Of a stretch of DNA of 23,399 nt, positions 7,158-14,427 are shown piece after piece. Position 1 is the stretch's first letter, and each line of letters opens with the position of its first letter. Under the pieces are notes generated by a model. It saw only the letters and a program-made list of their open reading frames with translations, made no database searches and was not told the origin of the DNA. The stretch comes from Acidobacteriota bacterium (lineage in GTDB: Bacteria > Acidobacteriota > Vicinamibacteria > Vicinamibacterales > UBA8438), in assembly GCA_011523485.1 (NCBI GenBank), contig WTGR01000316.1, forward strand, positions 1 through 23,399, written 5' to 3'. Position numbers and translations under genes: made by a program.

Positions 7158-7547
7158 ATGGACAACGAGTTCGGCATCGATCTCGACAGGGTGCGGGCAT
7201 TCCTCACGGACAGGGAACGCCAGCGCCGCACCCGTCTCGATGCCCGCTTCGCACTGGCCACCCGGGACGCGCACGCGATCATTGCGAAGATCGCCGAGCA
7301 GGTGAATCCGGGCCGCATCTACCAGTGGGGATCGCTGCTCGATCAGACGCGCTTCAGCGAGATCTCGGACATCGACATCGCCGTCGAAGGACTGCGGGGG
7401 CCGGCCGAGTACTTCCGGACGCTCGGGATCGCGATGGACGGAACCACCCTGCCGGTCGACGTCGTCGAGCTGGAGAAGATCCCGGGAGACGTCGCCGAGC
7501 GCATCCGCGCCCGGGGTGCGCTGGTTCATGAACGCAACGACGCGTGA
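7158..7547 (+). CDS. Minimal nucleotidyltransferase (MNT-like antitoxin)
   Basis: ATG 7158 begins MDNEFGIDLDRVRAFLTDRE; a longer frame back to 7092 has no support. The 129-residue protein carries the polymerase-beta-type nucleotidyltransferase core: G58-S59 in IYQWGSLLDQTRF, the metal-binding pair D71 and D73 in SEISDIDIAVEG, and a third acidic residue D101 in LPVDVVELEK. In MNT/HepT (type VII) toxin-antitoxin systems such proteins inactivate the HEPN toxin by transferring AMP to a tyrosine. The spacing between GS and the DxD is longer than the classic GSRARG form, but all catalytic residues are kept. The HEPN gene follows with a 20-base overlap, so both are translated from one message. Confidence 0.82.
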   Translation: MDNEFGIDLDRVRAFLTDRERQRRTRLDARFALATRDAHAIIAKIAEQVNPGRIYQWGSLLDQTRFSEISDIDIAVEGLRGPAEYFRTLGIAMDGTTLPVDVVELEKIPGDVAERIRARGALVHERNDA

Positions 7548-8010
7548 GCTCGGCGCGGTCGTCGGCGCGCACCTGCGGCGTATCGAGGCGGTGCACGGGG
7601 CTGTCGAGAACGCGCTCGACGACGAGATCGCCCGGCTCGGCAAGACGCCGGTGTCGGCGCTCATCATCGCCGGCCTGCTGGAGAACTACTACACCTGCCT
7701 GGAGACGATCTTCCTGCGAATCTCGCAGCACTTCGAGAACCGCCTGGATTCCGCGCGCTGGCACAACGATCTGCTCGAGAAGATGACGCTGGAGATCGAG
7801 GGCGTGCGGGTGGCCGCGGTATCGGAGGCGGCATTCTCCCCGCTATTCGAGCTGCTCAAGTTCCGGCACTTCAAGCGCTATTACTTCGAGCTGGAATACG
7901 ACTGGGACCGCCTGGACTTTCTGGTGATCAAGCTGCGCCAGGTCCACCCGCTGGTCATGCGGGATCTCGCACGGTTCCTGCGCTTCATGAGCGCCATGGA
8001 TCAGGGCTGA
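7528..8010 (+). CDS. HepT-like HEPN protein (toxin partner)
   Basis: ATG 7528 (MNATTRELGAVVGAHLRRIE) overlaps the end of the nucleotidyltransferase gene; a GTG at 7516 is the alternative start. The 160-residue product is all-helical, with the HepT-like landmarks ENYYTCLETIFLRISQHFEN, SARWHNDLLEKM and LFELLKFRHFKRYYFELEYD. HEPN toxins are RNases that use an R-x4-6-H motif, and HepT carries R-x4-H-x-Y, where the Tyr is the AMPylation target. Here the aligned segment is R113-HFKR-Y118-Y119-F120, so the His is Tyr and the final Tyr is Phe. Catalysis and its control may therefore differ, or the protein may be a non-RNase HEPN. Pairing with an intact nucleotidyltransferase supports the family call. 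Confidence 0.8.
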   Translation: MNATTRELGAVVGAHLRRIEAVHGAVENALDDEIARLGKTPVSALIIAGLLENYYTCLETIFLRISQHFENRLDSARWHNDLLEKMTLEIEGVRVAAVSEAAFSPLFELLKFRHFKRYYFELEYDWDRLDFLVIKLRQVHPLVMRDLARFLRFMSAMDQG

Positions 8011-8128
8011 GCGCCGGCGCATGATGCCACGCACGCTTGGTGACGACGGCGACGACACTGCTTGCCCGTCCTCCCGGCCTTGAGCAACGCTTTGGCGCGG
8101 AAACTGCAGCGCGTGCTTGCGCCAACTG

Positions 8129-8893
8129 TCAGGCGCTTGGTGGGGCCGGCCCGGCGGCCTGCGCGGCCGCCTGCAGGCGCTTCACGAGCGCCGCATGCTC
8201 GTTGCTGTCGAGACCGCGCCGCAACTCGGCGAGCACCGCCGCGACCTCGCCCGCCAACAGCGCCTCGACGGCAAGCCGCAGGCCGGGGAAGACGGTGCTG
8301 TGGAGAATCCCGTCCGCGTCGCGATCCAGCCGGCGGTACTCGTCGTCCGCCAGCACGAACCAGTCGATCCGCCGGTCGTGGACGCGCCAGACGACGTATT
8401 CCCGGACGCCGTTGCGGCGGTAGACGCGCAGTTTGTCGTGCAGGTCGTAGGTGGCGCTGCTGGCCGCTATCTCGACGATCAGCTCCGGCGCCCCGTCGAG
8501 GTAGTCGTCGTCGCTGACTTGTGACTGGCCGCCGGCCTGCGGCTCGATGCGCAGCAGGACGTCCGGCTGGGGCTCGTTGTCGAGGTCCAGACGCACCGTG
8601 GCGTTGTCTGCCACCCGAACTCTCGGTGTGTGGGCGCAGTAGTTTCCGAGCCAGGTCAGGACCACGGAGTGCGGCTCCGCGTGGCTGGTGAGACGAACGG
8701 CGGCTGACACGTAGACGACTCCTTCGATCAACTCCGCCTTCTTGATGTCGGGGCGCGTGGCGTAGCGGCGCTCGAAGTCCCGCCGGGTGAGCCGGTCGCC
8801 GTTCTCCAGGGAAAGTCGGTGCACCGCGGCCGGCGCATCGCTCTCGCCCGTGGAGGGCGGAGCGGATTCCGTTGGAACGGCGTGGACTGCCAT
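8129..8893 (-). CDS. Uma2 family (DUF820) putative nuclease
   Basis: ATG 8893 follows an AGGGG ribosome binding site and gives 254 residues. The PD-(D/E)xK-like core of Uma2/DUF820 proteins is clear: ELIEGVVYVSAAV near the N-terminus, then D111 in NEPQPDVLLRI, E141 in APELIVEIAASS, and K154 in LHDKLRVYRRNGVREYVVW. Uma2 proteins are restriction-endonuclease-fold proteins of largely unknown function, common as multicopy families in Acidobacteria, Cyanobacteria and Planctomycetes. The family usually runs about 180-250 residues; the extra C-terminal helix (ELRRGLDSNEHAALVKRLQ) is common in this group. It lies 20 bases downstream of the DUF4340 gene and probably shares its promoter. Confidence 0.88.
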   Translation of the reverse strand: MAVHAVPTESAPPSTGESDAPAAVHRLSLENGDRLTRRDFERRYATRPDIKKAELIEGVVYVSAAVRLTSHAEPHSVVLTWLGNYCAHTPRVRVADNATVRLDLDNEPQPDVLLRIEPQAGGQSQVSDDDYLDGAPELIVEIAASSATYDLHDKLRVYRRNGVREYVVWRVHDRRIDWFVLADDEYRRLDRDADGILHSTVFPGLRLAVEALLAGEVAAVLAELRRGLDSNEHAALVKRLQAAAQAAGPAPPSA

Positions 8894-8913
8894 GTGGAGC
8901 GACCCCTGAATTC

Positions 8914-10233
8914 CTATGCGCCCGCTGCGTCCACTTCCTCGATTTCCTTCAGGAAGTCTTCGCGCGGCTTGTGGATGCGGTCGTAGCTGCTGGCCGCGAC
9001 GACGTAGTACCAGCGGGAGAAGCGCGCAGCCAGCCGTTCCGCCTTCTCGCGCCCCTCGGCGACCCGCCGTTCCCAGGAGGCATGGGCGTCGGCGTCCGCT
9101 GCGTCCGGTTCCGGAAGGGCCGCCTCGTCGAACGCGGCGGTGATGAAGACGTAGCGGTTCTCGCCCGGTCCGGCCTCCTCGTCGTCGCTCTCGTCGCTGC
9201 CGAGCAGGATGGCGTCGCCCCGGCCGTAGACGATCTCGCCGAAGCGCAGCGTGTAGAGCACGCCCTCGGTGGTGCGCACGAGCAGCTCGCCCTCGTTGGA
9301 GAGCAGGCCCCCCTCGGCGGTGGGGTAGAAGCCCTTGTTGATCAGGTCGATGATGTCGGCCTGGCCGATGCGGCCGGCCATGGCGGCGTCGCGCAGGTTG
9401 CCGGTCATTCCCGCCGGCTTGGGACGGACGCCGGCGATGCGCATGCCGATTATCGCGCCGACGAGGCGGTTGACCTCGACGAAGTCGACCTCCTGGTCCT
9501 CCGGGACGCCGGAGCCGTTCCAGGTCGTGTCGTCCACCTTGTCGAGCGTGAACTCGCTGGGCGCCGAGGCCCGCCGGGTGACCTCGTCGACGGTGTACTC
9601 GTTGAGTACGATGTGGTCGACCTGGTCGCGCTCGACCTCCAGCAGGTTGCGCTCGATCCAGTCCTCGAAGCGGGTGGAGATGTCGGCCTCGAAGCGGGCG
9701 GTGTAGACCCGCTTTTGCTCGGGCATGCGCACGAAGCGGAGACCGGGCCGGTTCGGGACCCGGTTGCCGACGATCAGGTCGGCGAGGATCTCGGTGTTGG
9801 TGTCCCGGACGGTCACCCGCGTGCCGCGGCCCACCAGGCTGGAGGTGGTCAGGTCCGAGGGGTCGATGACGCCGAGCGCCTCGTGGTCGGCGACGTTGTC
9901 CGAACGGAAGTCTTCCTTGACCAGGCTGATGATGTCGGCCGCGATGTTGGACAGCCGCTCGGCGCCGTCGGCCTGGTAGTCGTGGTGCGACGGGATGGTC
10001 CACAACCCGCCCTGGTTGGTCACCTGGAACGGGGTGGCCGAGGCGGTATCCTCGTCGAACTCCATCACCTCCAGCGACGCGGCCGCGTCCGGATCGGCGA
10101 ACTCGGGGAAGAACGCCTCGCCGACGTCGAAGAAGAGATCGGGAGCCGCCCGGCGCGGGGCGCTGGCGAACGCCACGACGCCGAGGACGAGGGCGATGCC
10201 GACGAAGATGGCCGTCTTGTTGAGTTCGTTCAT
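8914..10233 (-). CDS. DUF4340 domain membrane-anchored protein
   Basis: The frame is open from 10347, but ATG 10233 (MNELNKTAIFVGIALVLGVV) puts the membrane anchor at residues 7-25 and leaves room for a leader after the predicted promoter. The 439-residue product has one N-terminal helix and a long extracytoplasmic region. That region carries repeated beta-rich DUF4340 units: WTIPSHHDYQADGAERLSNI with the alpha-helical I-x-x-D-I-x-S-L segment, VIDPSDLTTSSLVGRGTRVT, and RFVRMPEQKRVYTARF with a similar second copy around residues 260-330. DUF4340 proteins often accompany GldG-type ABC transporters. No such transporter is present here; instead the gene diverges from the Bat operon and shares an operator-like palindrome with it. 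The role is unknown. Confidence 0.82.
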   Translation of the reverse strand: MNELNKTAIFVGIALVLGVVAFASAPRRAAPDLFFDVGEAFFPEFADPDAAASLEVMEFDEDTASATPFQVTNQGGLWTIPSHHDYQADGAERLSNIAADIISLVKEDFRSDNVADHEALGVIDPSDLTTSSLVGRGTRVTVRDTNTEILADLIVGNRVPNRPGLRFVRMPEQKRVYTARFEADISTRFEDWIERNLLEVERDQVDHIVLNEYTVDEVTRRASAPSEFTLDKVDDTTWNGSGVPEDQEVDFVEVNRLVGAIIGMRIAGVRPKPAGMTGNLRDAAMAGRIGQADIIDLINKGFYPTAEGGLLSNEGELLVRTTEGVLYTLRFGEIVYGRGDAILLGSDESDDEEAGPGENRYVFITAAFDEAALPEPDAADADAHASWERRVAEGREKAERLAARFSRWYYVVAASSYDRIHKPREDFLKEIEEVDAAGA

Positions 10234-10354
10234 GATCTTGTCCCGGATCTTACTCTGCCGGGCGAGAGTCCGCTTCCGCTCCTGCCGCTCGACTCCGATT
10301 CGGCCCCCGCGCGACGGGCGCGAAAGTCGAGAGGTACCACGCGCCATGACTCTG

Positions 10355-10360
10355 TGTCAA
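10355..10360 (-). promoter_or_regulatory. -35 hexamer TTGACA facing the DUF4340 gene
   Basis: The minus strand reads TTGACA, the perfect -35 consensus, formed by the left half of the palindrome at 10357-10369. A -10 is less clear: TACCTC at 18 bases is the best I see. The start codon is about 120 bases downstream. Confidence 0.4.
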
Positions 10361-10369
10361 GATTCTTGA
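10357..10369. promoter_or_regulatory. Putative MarR operator in the MoxR/DUF4340 divergent promoter
   Basis: TCAAGA-T-TCTTGA is a perfect 6-1-6 palindrome in the 245-base region between the divergent DUF4340 and MoxR genes. The same 12 symmetric bases, with a different central base, form the palindrome at 20692-20704 in front of the MarR gene. The right half contains the -35 of the plus-strand promoter (TTGATC, 10366-10371) and the left half contains the minus-strand TTGACA. Binding would block both promoters. That the MarR protein binds here is inference from the shared site. Confidence 0.65.
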
Positions 10370-10394
10370 TCGCAAGCGACATTCGGGGCATATT
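10366..10394 (+). promoter_or_regulatory. Promoter of the MoxR/Bat operon
   Basis: A -35 TTGATC (10366-10371) and a -10 CATATT (10389-10394) are separated by exactly 17 bases; each matches the sigma-70 consensus in four of six positions. Transcription would start near 10401, leaving a leader of about 78 bases before the ATG at 10479. The -35 lies in the right half of the palindrome. Confidence 0.5.
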
Positions 10395-10478
10395 CGACGG
10401 AGGGCAGCGGGCCCGGCGGGGTGCACCGCCGGTCGAACGCCGCGGGACCTGCGCCACGGGTTGCTCCGTTACGATCGG

Positions 10479-11477
10479 ATGCGCGACATGCACCACGACA
10501 TCGAAGCGATACAGGAGAAGATCCACCAGGAGAGCGCCTTCGTCGAGCGGCTGCTCGGCGAGGTCGGGCGGGTCATCGTCGGGCAGCGGGCCATGGTGGA
10601 GCGGCTGGTCATCGGCCTGCTGGCGGACGGGCACGTCCTGATGGAGGGCGTGCCCGGGCTGGCCAAGACCCTGACCGTCAGGACGCTGGCGCGGGCCATC
10701 GACACGACGTTCCGGCGGATTCAGTTCACGCCCGACCTGTTGCCCGCCGACCTGATCGGGACCCTCGTCTACGATCCGCAGCACTCGGAATTCCGGACGA
10801 AGAAGGGGCCCATCTTCTCGAACCTCATCCTCGCCGACGAGATCAACCGCTCGCCCGCCAAGGTGCAGTCGGCGCTGCTCGAGGCGATGGCGGAGCGGAC
10901 GGTGACGATCGGCGACACGACCTATCCGCTCGAGCAGCCGTTTCTGGTGCTCGCCACCCAGAACCCGATCGAGCAGGAGGGGACGTACCCGCTGCCCGAG
11001 GCGCAGGTCGACCGGTTCATGTTCAAGGTCGTCGTCGGATACCCGGGGAGGGACGAGGAGATCGAGGTGATGCGCCGGATGGCCACCGGCGAGGAGGCGA
11101 CGATCGCGCCGGTCGTCCATCCCGACGACATCCGCCGGGCGCGCTCCGCGGTGGAGATGATCTACATGGACCCGCAGGTGGAGCGCTACATCGTCGATCT
11201 CGTCTTCGCCACCCGCGAGCCGGCGAGCTGCGGGCTGCAGGACCTGGGCCAGCTCATCGCGTTCGGCGCCTCGCCGCGCGCCACGATCAACTTGGCCCGC
11301 GCGGCGCGGGCCCACGCGTTCCTCCGCCGGCGCGGCTACGTGACGCCGGAGGACGTCCGCTCGATCGGCCTCGACGTGCTTCGCCACCGGGTGCTGCTCA
11401 CCTACGAGGCGGAGGCCGAGGAGGTGTCCGCGGACGGCGTCGTCAACCGCGTGCTGGGCAAGGTGGAGGTGCCCTAG
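10479..11477 (+). CDS. MoxR family AAA+ ATPase
   Basis: The frame opens at TTG 10461; ATG 10479 (or ATG 10488) is preferred and gives 332 residues. It is a MoxR-type AAA+ ATPase with Walker A GVPGLAKT (residues 57-64), RIQFTPDLLPADLIGT, Walker B LILADEINRSP (116-126), sensor-1 FLVLATQNPIEQEGTYPLPE, and the C-terminal lid with GASPRATINLARAARAHAFL. MoxR proteins act as chaperone-like remodellers of VWA-domain partners, which are encoded immediately downstream. It heads a nine-gene operon with a seven-base gap to the DUF58 gene. Expression is probably controlled from the palindrome-bearing promoter at 10357-10394. Confidence 0.95.
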   Translation: MRDMHHDIEAIQEKIHQESAFVERLLGEVGRVIVGQRAMVERLVIGLLADGHVLMEGVPGLAKTLTVRTLARAIDTTFRRIQFTPDLLPADLIGTLVYDPQHSEFRTKKGPIFSNLILADEINRSPAKVQSALLEAMAERTVTIGDTTYPLEQPFLVLATQNPIEQEGTYPLPEAQVDRFMFKVVVGYPGRDEEIEVMRRMATGEEATIAPVVHPDDIRRARSAVEMIYMDPQVERYIVDLVFATREPASCGLQDLGQLIAFGASPRATINLARAARAHAFLRRRGYVTPEDVRSIGLDVLRHRVLLTYEAEAEEVSADGVVNRVLGKVEVP

Positions 11478-11484
11478 ACGGATC

Positions 11485-12363
11485 ATGATCCCGCGGGAGG
11501 TTCTCCGGCAGGTGCGGCGGGTGGAGATTGCCACGCGCGGTCTGGTGAACGACGTGTTCTCCGGGGAGTACCACTCCGTCTTCAAGGGCCGGGGCATGAG
11601 CTTCGCCGAGGTGCGCGAGTACCAGTACGGCGACGACATCCGCAACATCGACTGGAACGTCACCGCCCGCGCCGGCGCCCCGTTCGTGAAGGTGTTCGAG
11701 GAGGAGCGCGAGCTGACCGTCGTGCTGCTGGTGGACGTCAGCGGGTCGGGAGACTTCGGCTCGGGCGGGCGCATGAAGGAGGAGGTGGCGGCGGAGATCT
11801 GCGCGATCCTCGCGTTCAGCGCGATCAAGAACAACGACAAGGTGGGGCTGATCCTGTTCAGCGACCGCATCGAGAAGTTCGTCCCGCCGCGAAAGGGCCG
11901 GCGGCACGTGCTGCGGGTGCTGCGCGAGCTGATCTACACGCGGGCGGCGGGGCGGGGCACCGACGTCGGCGGTGCGCTGGAGTACCTCGCGCGGGTGGTC
12001 TCGCGCCGCGCCGTGGTGTTCGTGGTCTCCGACTTCCTCGCCGAGGGCCACGACCAGGCGCTCGCCGTCGCGGCGCGCCGGCACGACCTGGTCGCCATCC
12101 GCATCGGGGACCGGCGGGAGAGCGAGCTGCCCGACATCGGCCTCGTCGACTTCGAGGACGCGGAGACGGGAGCGCGGTTGACCGTGAATCTGTCGGATCG
12201 GGTGTTCCGCGAGGCGTTCGCGGCCGACGCGCGGGCGGCCGGGGAGGGGCGCACGCGGCTCTTCCGGCGGACCGGGGTCGACGTGATCGAGGTGACCGCG
12301 GACCGTCCCTACATCGAGCGGCTGATGCGATTCTTCCGGGAGCGGGCGAGGCGGTTCCGATGA
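11485..12363 (+). CDS. DUF58 protein with VWA-like domain
   Basis: ATG 11485 begins MIPREVLRQVRRVEIATRGL seven bases after the MoxR stop; the 292-residue length is typical. The DUF58 signature is complete: GEYHSVFKGRGMSFAEVREY followed by QYGDDIRNIDWNVTAR. A VWA-type fold follows, with the metal-site motif D84-V-S86-G-S88 and a later VVFVVSDFLAEGHD. No membrane segment is present, so it should be cytoplasmic or peripheral. DUF58 proteins nearly always follow MoxR and are thought to be its partners at the membrane. The stop TGA (12361-12363) overlaps the next ATG. The last 30 bases are repeated, with two mismatches, 72 bases further on. Confidence 0.93.
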   Translation: MIPREVLRQVRRVEIATRGLVNDVFSGEYHSVFKGRGMSFAEVREYQYGDDIRNIDWNVTARAGAPFVKVFEEERELTVVLLVDVSGSGDFGSGGRMKEEVAAEICAILAFSAIKNNDKVGLILFSDRIEKFVPPRKGRRHVLRVLRELIYTRAAGRGTDVGGALEYLARVVSRRAVVFVVSDFLAEGHDQALAVAARRHDLVAIRIGDRRESELPDIGLVDFEDAETGARLTVNLSDRVFREAFAADARAAGEGRTRLFRRTGVDVIEVTADRPYIERLMRFFRERARRFR

Positions 12364-12432
12364 GGCCGCCCCTCGCGGTCGCGCGTGCCGTTCGGGTCGA
12401 CGTTCTTCCGGGAGCGGGCGAGCCGGCTCCGA
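12331..12432 (+). repeat. Imperfect direct repeat, two 30-base copies 72 bases apart
   Basis: 12331-12360 and 12403-12432 are identical except for two positions. The first copy is the 3' end of the DUF58 gene, encoding FFRERARRFR. The second has the same phase relative to that gene but is read in another frame as part of the N-terminal region of the next protein. It looks like a segmental duplication across the gene junction. Confidence 0.7.
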
Positions 12433-13409
12433 GGGGGCTGCCCCCGGCTGCAGCGGCGCTGCTGTTCGCCGTCGCCTTCGGCATGCCCGCCGGAGCACAG
12501 ACCGCGTCGCCCGCGATCAGCGCCACCGTCGACCCGGCGCTGCTTGCGGTCGGAGATCGAGCGCGGCTCGGCATAGTGGTGGAGCACGACGCCGGCGCGT
12601 CGGTGAACTGGCCCGAGCTGGAGACCCTGGGGCCCTTCGAGGTCCTGGAGCGGCGCGTCGGCGAGGCGCGCGTCGAAGGCGGCCGGACCGCGTCGAGCGC
12701 CGAGCTCGTTCTCACGGCGTTCGAATTGGGAGAGCTGGAGGTGCCGGCGGTCGAGGTCGAGGTGGTGGGCGTCGACGGGAACGTGGTGACGCTTGCGACC
12801 GAGCCCGCGCCGGTCACCGTGGCGAGCGTCGGCGTCGACGAGGGCGGCGACATCCGCGCCATCAAGGGACCGCTCGACATTCCCTTGAGCGTGCTGACCC
12901 TCCTGCCGTGGCTGGCCGGGATTCTGCTGCTGGCGGGCGGGCTGTACTGGCTGTGGCGGTGGACCCGCCGGCGTGCGCCGGACGATATCCTCGCGCCGGC
13001 CGAGCCGCCGCGTCCCGCGCACGAGACGGCCTACGAAGCATTTCGTACCTTGGAGGCCGAGCGCCTGCCCGACAGGGGAGAGATCAAGGTCTTCCACATC
13101 CGGGCGTCCGACATCGTCCGGGCGTACGTCGAGGGACGCTTCGGCGTGGACGCGCTGGAGATGACGACAGGCGAGGTGCTCGACGGGCTGCGCGGCCAAG
13201 AGGTGGACGACGAGGTGCTGCTCGATTTCCGGCGGCTGCTCGAAGGCTGCGATCTCGTGAAGTTCGCCAGGCACCGGCCGGCCCTCGAACGCTGCCGCGA
13301 GGTGATCCCGCTGGGGCGGAGCCTGGTGGATCGTACGCGGGTGGTGATTTCGTCGCCGGCGGCCGCGGCGCCCGCGGCGCCGGCGCCCGCGGAGGCGGGC
13401 ACGGCATGA
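12360..13409 (+). CDS. BatD-like/DUF4381-like single-pass membrane protein
   Basis: ATG 12360 overlaps the DUF58 stop (ATGA). The 349-residue protein has an unusually long n-region of about 27 residues before the signal core PPAAAALLFAVAFGMPAGA (cut near GAQ-TA). An Ig-like extracytoplasmic domain follows (ISATVDPALLAVGDRARLGI to about residue 160), similar in kind to the beta domains of BatD. Then come a membrane helix (VLTLLPWLAGILLLAGGLYW) and a cytoplasmic tail with the conserved AYEAFRTLEAE and DIVRAYVEGRFGVDALEMTT segments. In Bat clusters such a protein lies between the DUF58 and BatA genes and is thought to link the cytoplasmic and periplasmic parts. The long n-region coincides with the duplicated segment, so the true start may be internal. 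The C-terminus is Ala/Pro-rich. Confidence 0.8.
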   Translation: MRPPLAVARAVRVDVLPGAGEPAPRGLPPAAAALLFAVAFGMPAGAQTASPAISATVDPALLAVGDRARLGIVVEHDAGASVNWPELETLGPFEVLERRVGEARVEGGRTASSAELVLTAFELGELEVPAVEVEVVGVDGNVVTLATEPAPVTVASVGVDEGGDIRAIKGPLDIPLSVLTLLPWLAGILLLAGGLYWLWRWTRRRAPDDILAPAEPPRPAHETAYEAFRTLEAERLPDRGEIKVFHIRASDIVRAYVEGRFGVDALEMTTGEVLDGLRGQEVDDEVLLDFRRLLEGCDLVKFARHRPALERCREVIPLGRSLVDRTRVVISSPAAAAPAAPAPAEAGTA

Positions 13410-14398
13410 TCGACCGGTTCGTGGACCCGTACTACCTGCTGCTGCTGTTGCTGCTGCCGCCGCTCGTCTGCTGGTACGCCACCCGCGCGGAGCGCTCGCT
13501 CGGCGCCGTGCGGTACCCGGTGGTCGACCGGCTGGTGCGGGCGGACCGGCGCCGCACCGGGCGCTGGCGGCACCTGCCCTTCGGATTGCGCATCGTGGCG
13601 CTGGCGCTGCTGCTGATCGCGTTCGCCCGCCCGCAGACCGGGGTGACGGCCGAGAACGTCGCCACCGACGGCATCGACATCGTGCTGGTGCTGGACCTGT
13701 CGAGTTCGATGCTGGCCGAGGACCTGGAGCCGAACCGCATCGGGGCGGCCCGCGAGGCGGCCGCGAGCTTCGTGCGGCGGCGGCCGAACGATCGCATCGG
13801 GCTGGTCGTCTTCGCCGGCGAGGCGTTCACGCAGGCGCCGCTCACCCTCGACCACCGCGTGGTGACCACGCTGATCGAGGAGCTGGAGGTGGGCGTTGTA
13901 GAGGACGGCACGGCGATCGGCATGGGGCTGGCCACCGCCGTCAAGCGGCTCGACGATTCGAGCGCCGAATCGAAGGTCGTCGTGCTGCTGACCGACGGCC
14001 GGAACAACCGGGGCTCGATCGATCCGCCGACCGCGGCGCAGATGGCGCAGGCGCTGGGAGTACGCATCTATGCCGTCGGGGCCGGCACGCGCGGCGCGGC
14101 GCCCATGCCGGTGGACGATCCGCTGTTCGGCCGCCGCACCGTCCAGGTGCAGGTCGACATCGACGACGAGACGCTCGAGGGGATCGCGTCGCTGACCGGC
14201 GGCCGCTATTTTCGGGCGACCGACCGGGAGAGCCTCGAGCGCGTCTATGAGGAGATAGACGCCCTGGAGACGACCGCGATCGAGATGACCTCGTTCACGC
14301 GCTACGGCGAGCTGTTCCACCTGCCGCTCGGCGCCGGGCTCGGGCTGCTGCTGCTGGAGGCGGCGCTCGGCCGGACCGTGCTGAGGCGCTTGCCGTAG
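13406..14398 (+). CDS. batA: BatA, VWA-domain inner-membrane protein
   Basis: The frame is open far upstream, but ATG 13406 overlaps the previous stop (ATGA) and begins with a membrane helix (YYLLLLLLLPPLVCWYA), the normal start of BatA. Of 330 residues, the first about 75 hold two N-terminal membrane helices (the second is IVALALLLIAFARPQTG). The VWA domain follows, with a complete metal-ion-dependent adhesion site: D97-L-S99-S-S101, a Thr in VEDGTAIGMGLATAV and an Asp in VVLLTDGRNNRG. A C-terminal helix (LPLGAGLGLLLLEAALG) closes it. BatA and BatB are paired membrane VWA proteins of the aerotolerance-type complex; their ligand is not established. It is 29 bases upstream of batB. Confidence 0.92.
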   Translation: MIDRFVDPYYLLLLLLLPPLVCWYATRAERSLGAVRYPVVDRLVRADRRRTGRWRHLPFGLRIVALALLLIAFARPQTGVTAENVATDGIDIVLVLDLSSSMLAEDLEPNRIGAAREAAASFVRRRPNDRIGLVVFAGEAFTQAPLTLDHRVVTTLIEELEVGVVEDGTAIGMGLATAVKRLDDSSAESKVVVLLTDGRNNRGSIDPPTAAQMAQALGVRIYAVGAGTRGAAPMPVDDPLFGRRTVQVQVDIDDETLEGIASLTGGRYFRATDRESLERVYEEIDALETTAIEMTSFTRYGELFHLPLGAGLGLLLLEAALGRTVLRRLP

Positions 14399-14427
14399 AG
14401 GTCCGTGGAAGGGGAAGAGGCGAGCCG

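Noticed and set aside
7001..7318. N-terminal extension of the TauE/SafE permease
   Set aside because: The extra 106 residues are Arg/Ser-rich and antisense to the nucleotidyltransferase; the 248-residue form matches the family length.
8011..8128. Possible terminator between the HEPN gene and the Uma2 gene
   Set aside because: GC-rich dyads can be drawn but none is stable with a T-run on either strand; nothing there exceeds chance for this base composition.
8872..10641. 589-residue plus-strand ORF
   Set aside because: It is antisense to the DUF4340 gene and runs over the divergent promoter into moxR. Its composition (Asp/Val/Gly/Arg-rich, no domain) is that of a GC-rich shadow frame.
10230..11870. 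546-residue minus-strand ORF opposite moxR and the DUF58 gene
   Set aside because: It lies opposite two clear genes, and its His/Arg/Asp-rich sequence has no recognisable domain.
12908..13405. N-terminal extension of BatA
   Set aside because: It overlaps the BatD-like gene out of frame. BatA proteins start with the membrane helix found at 13406.
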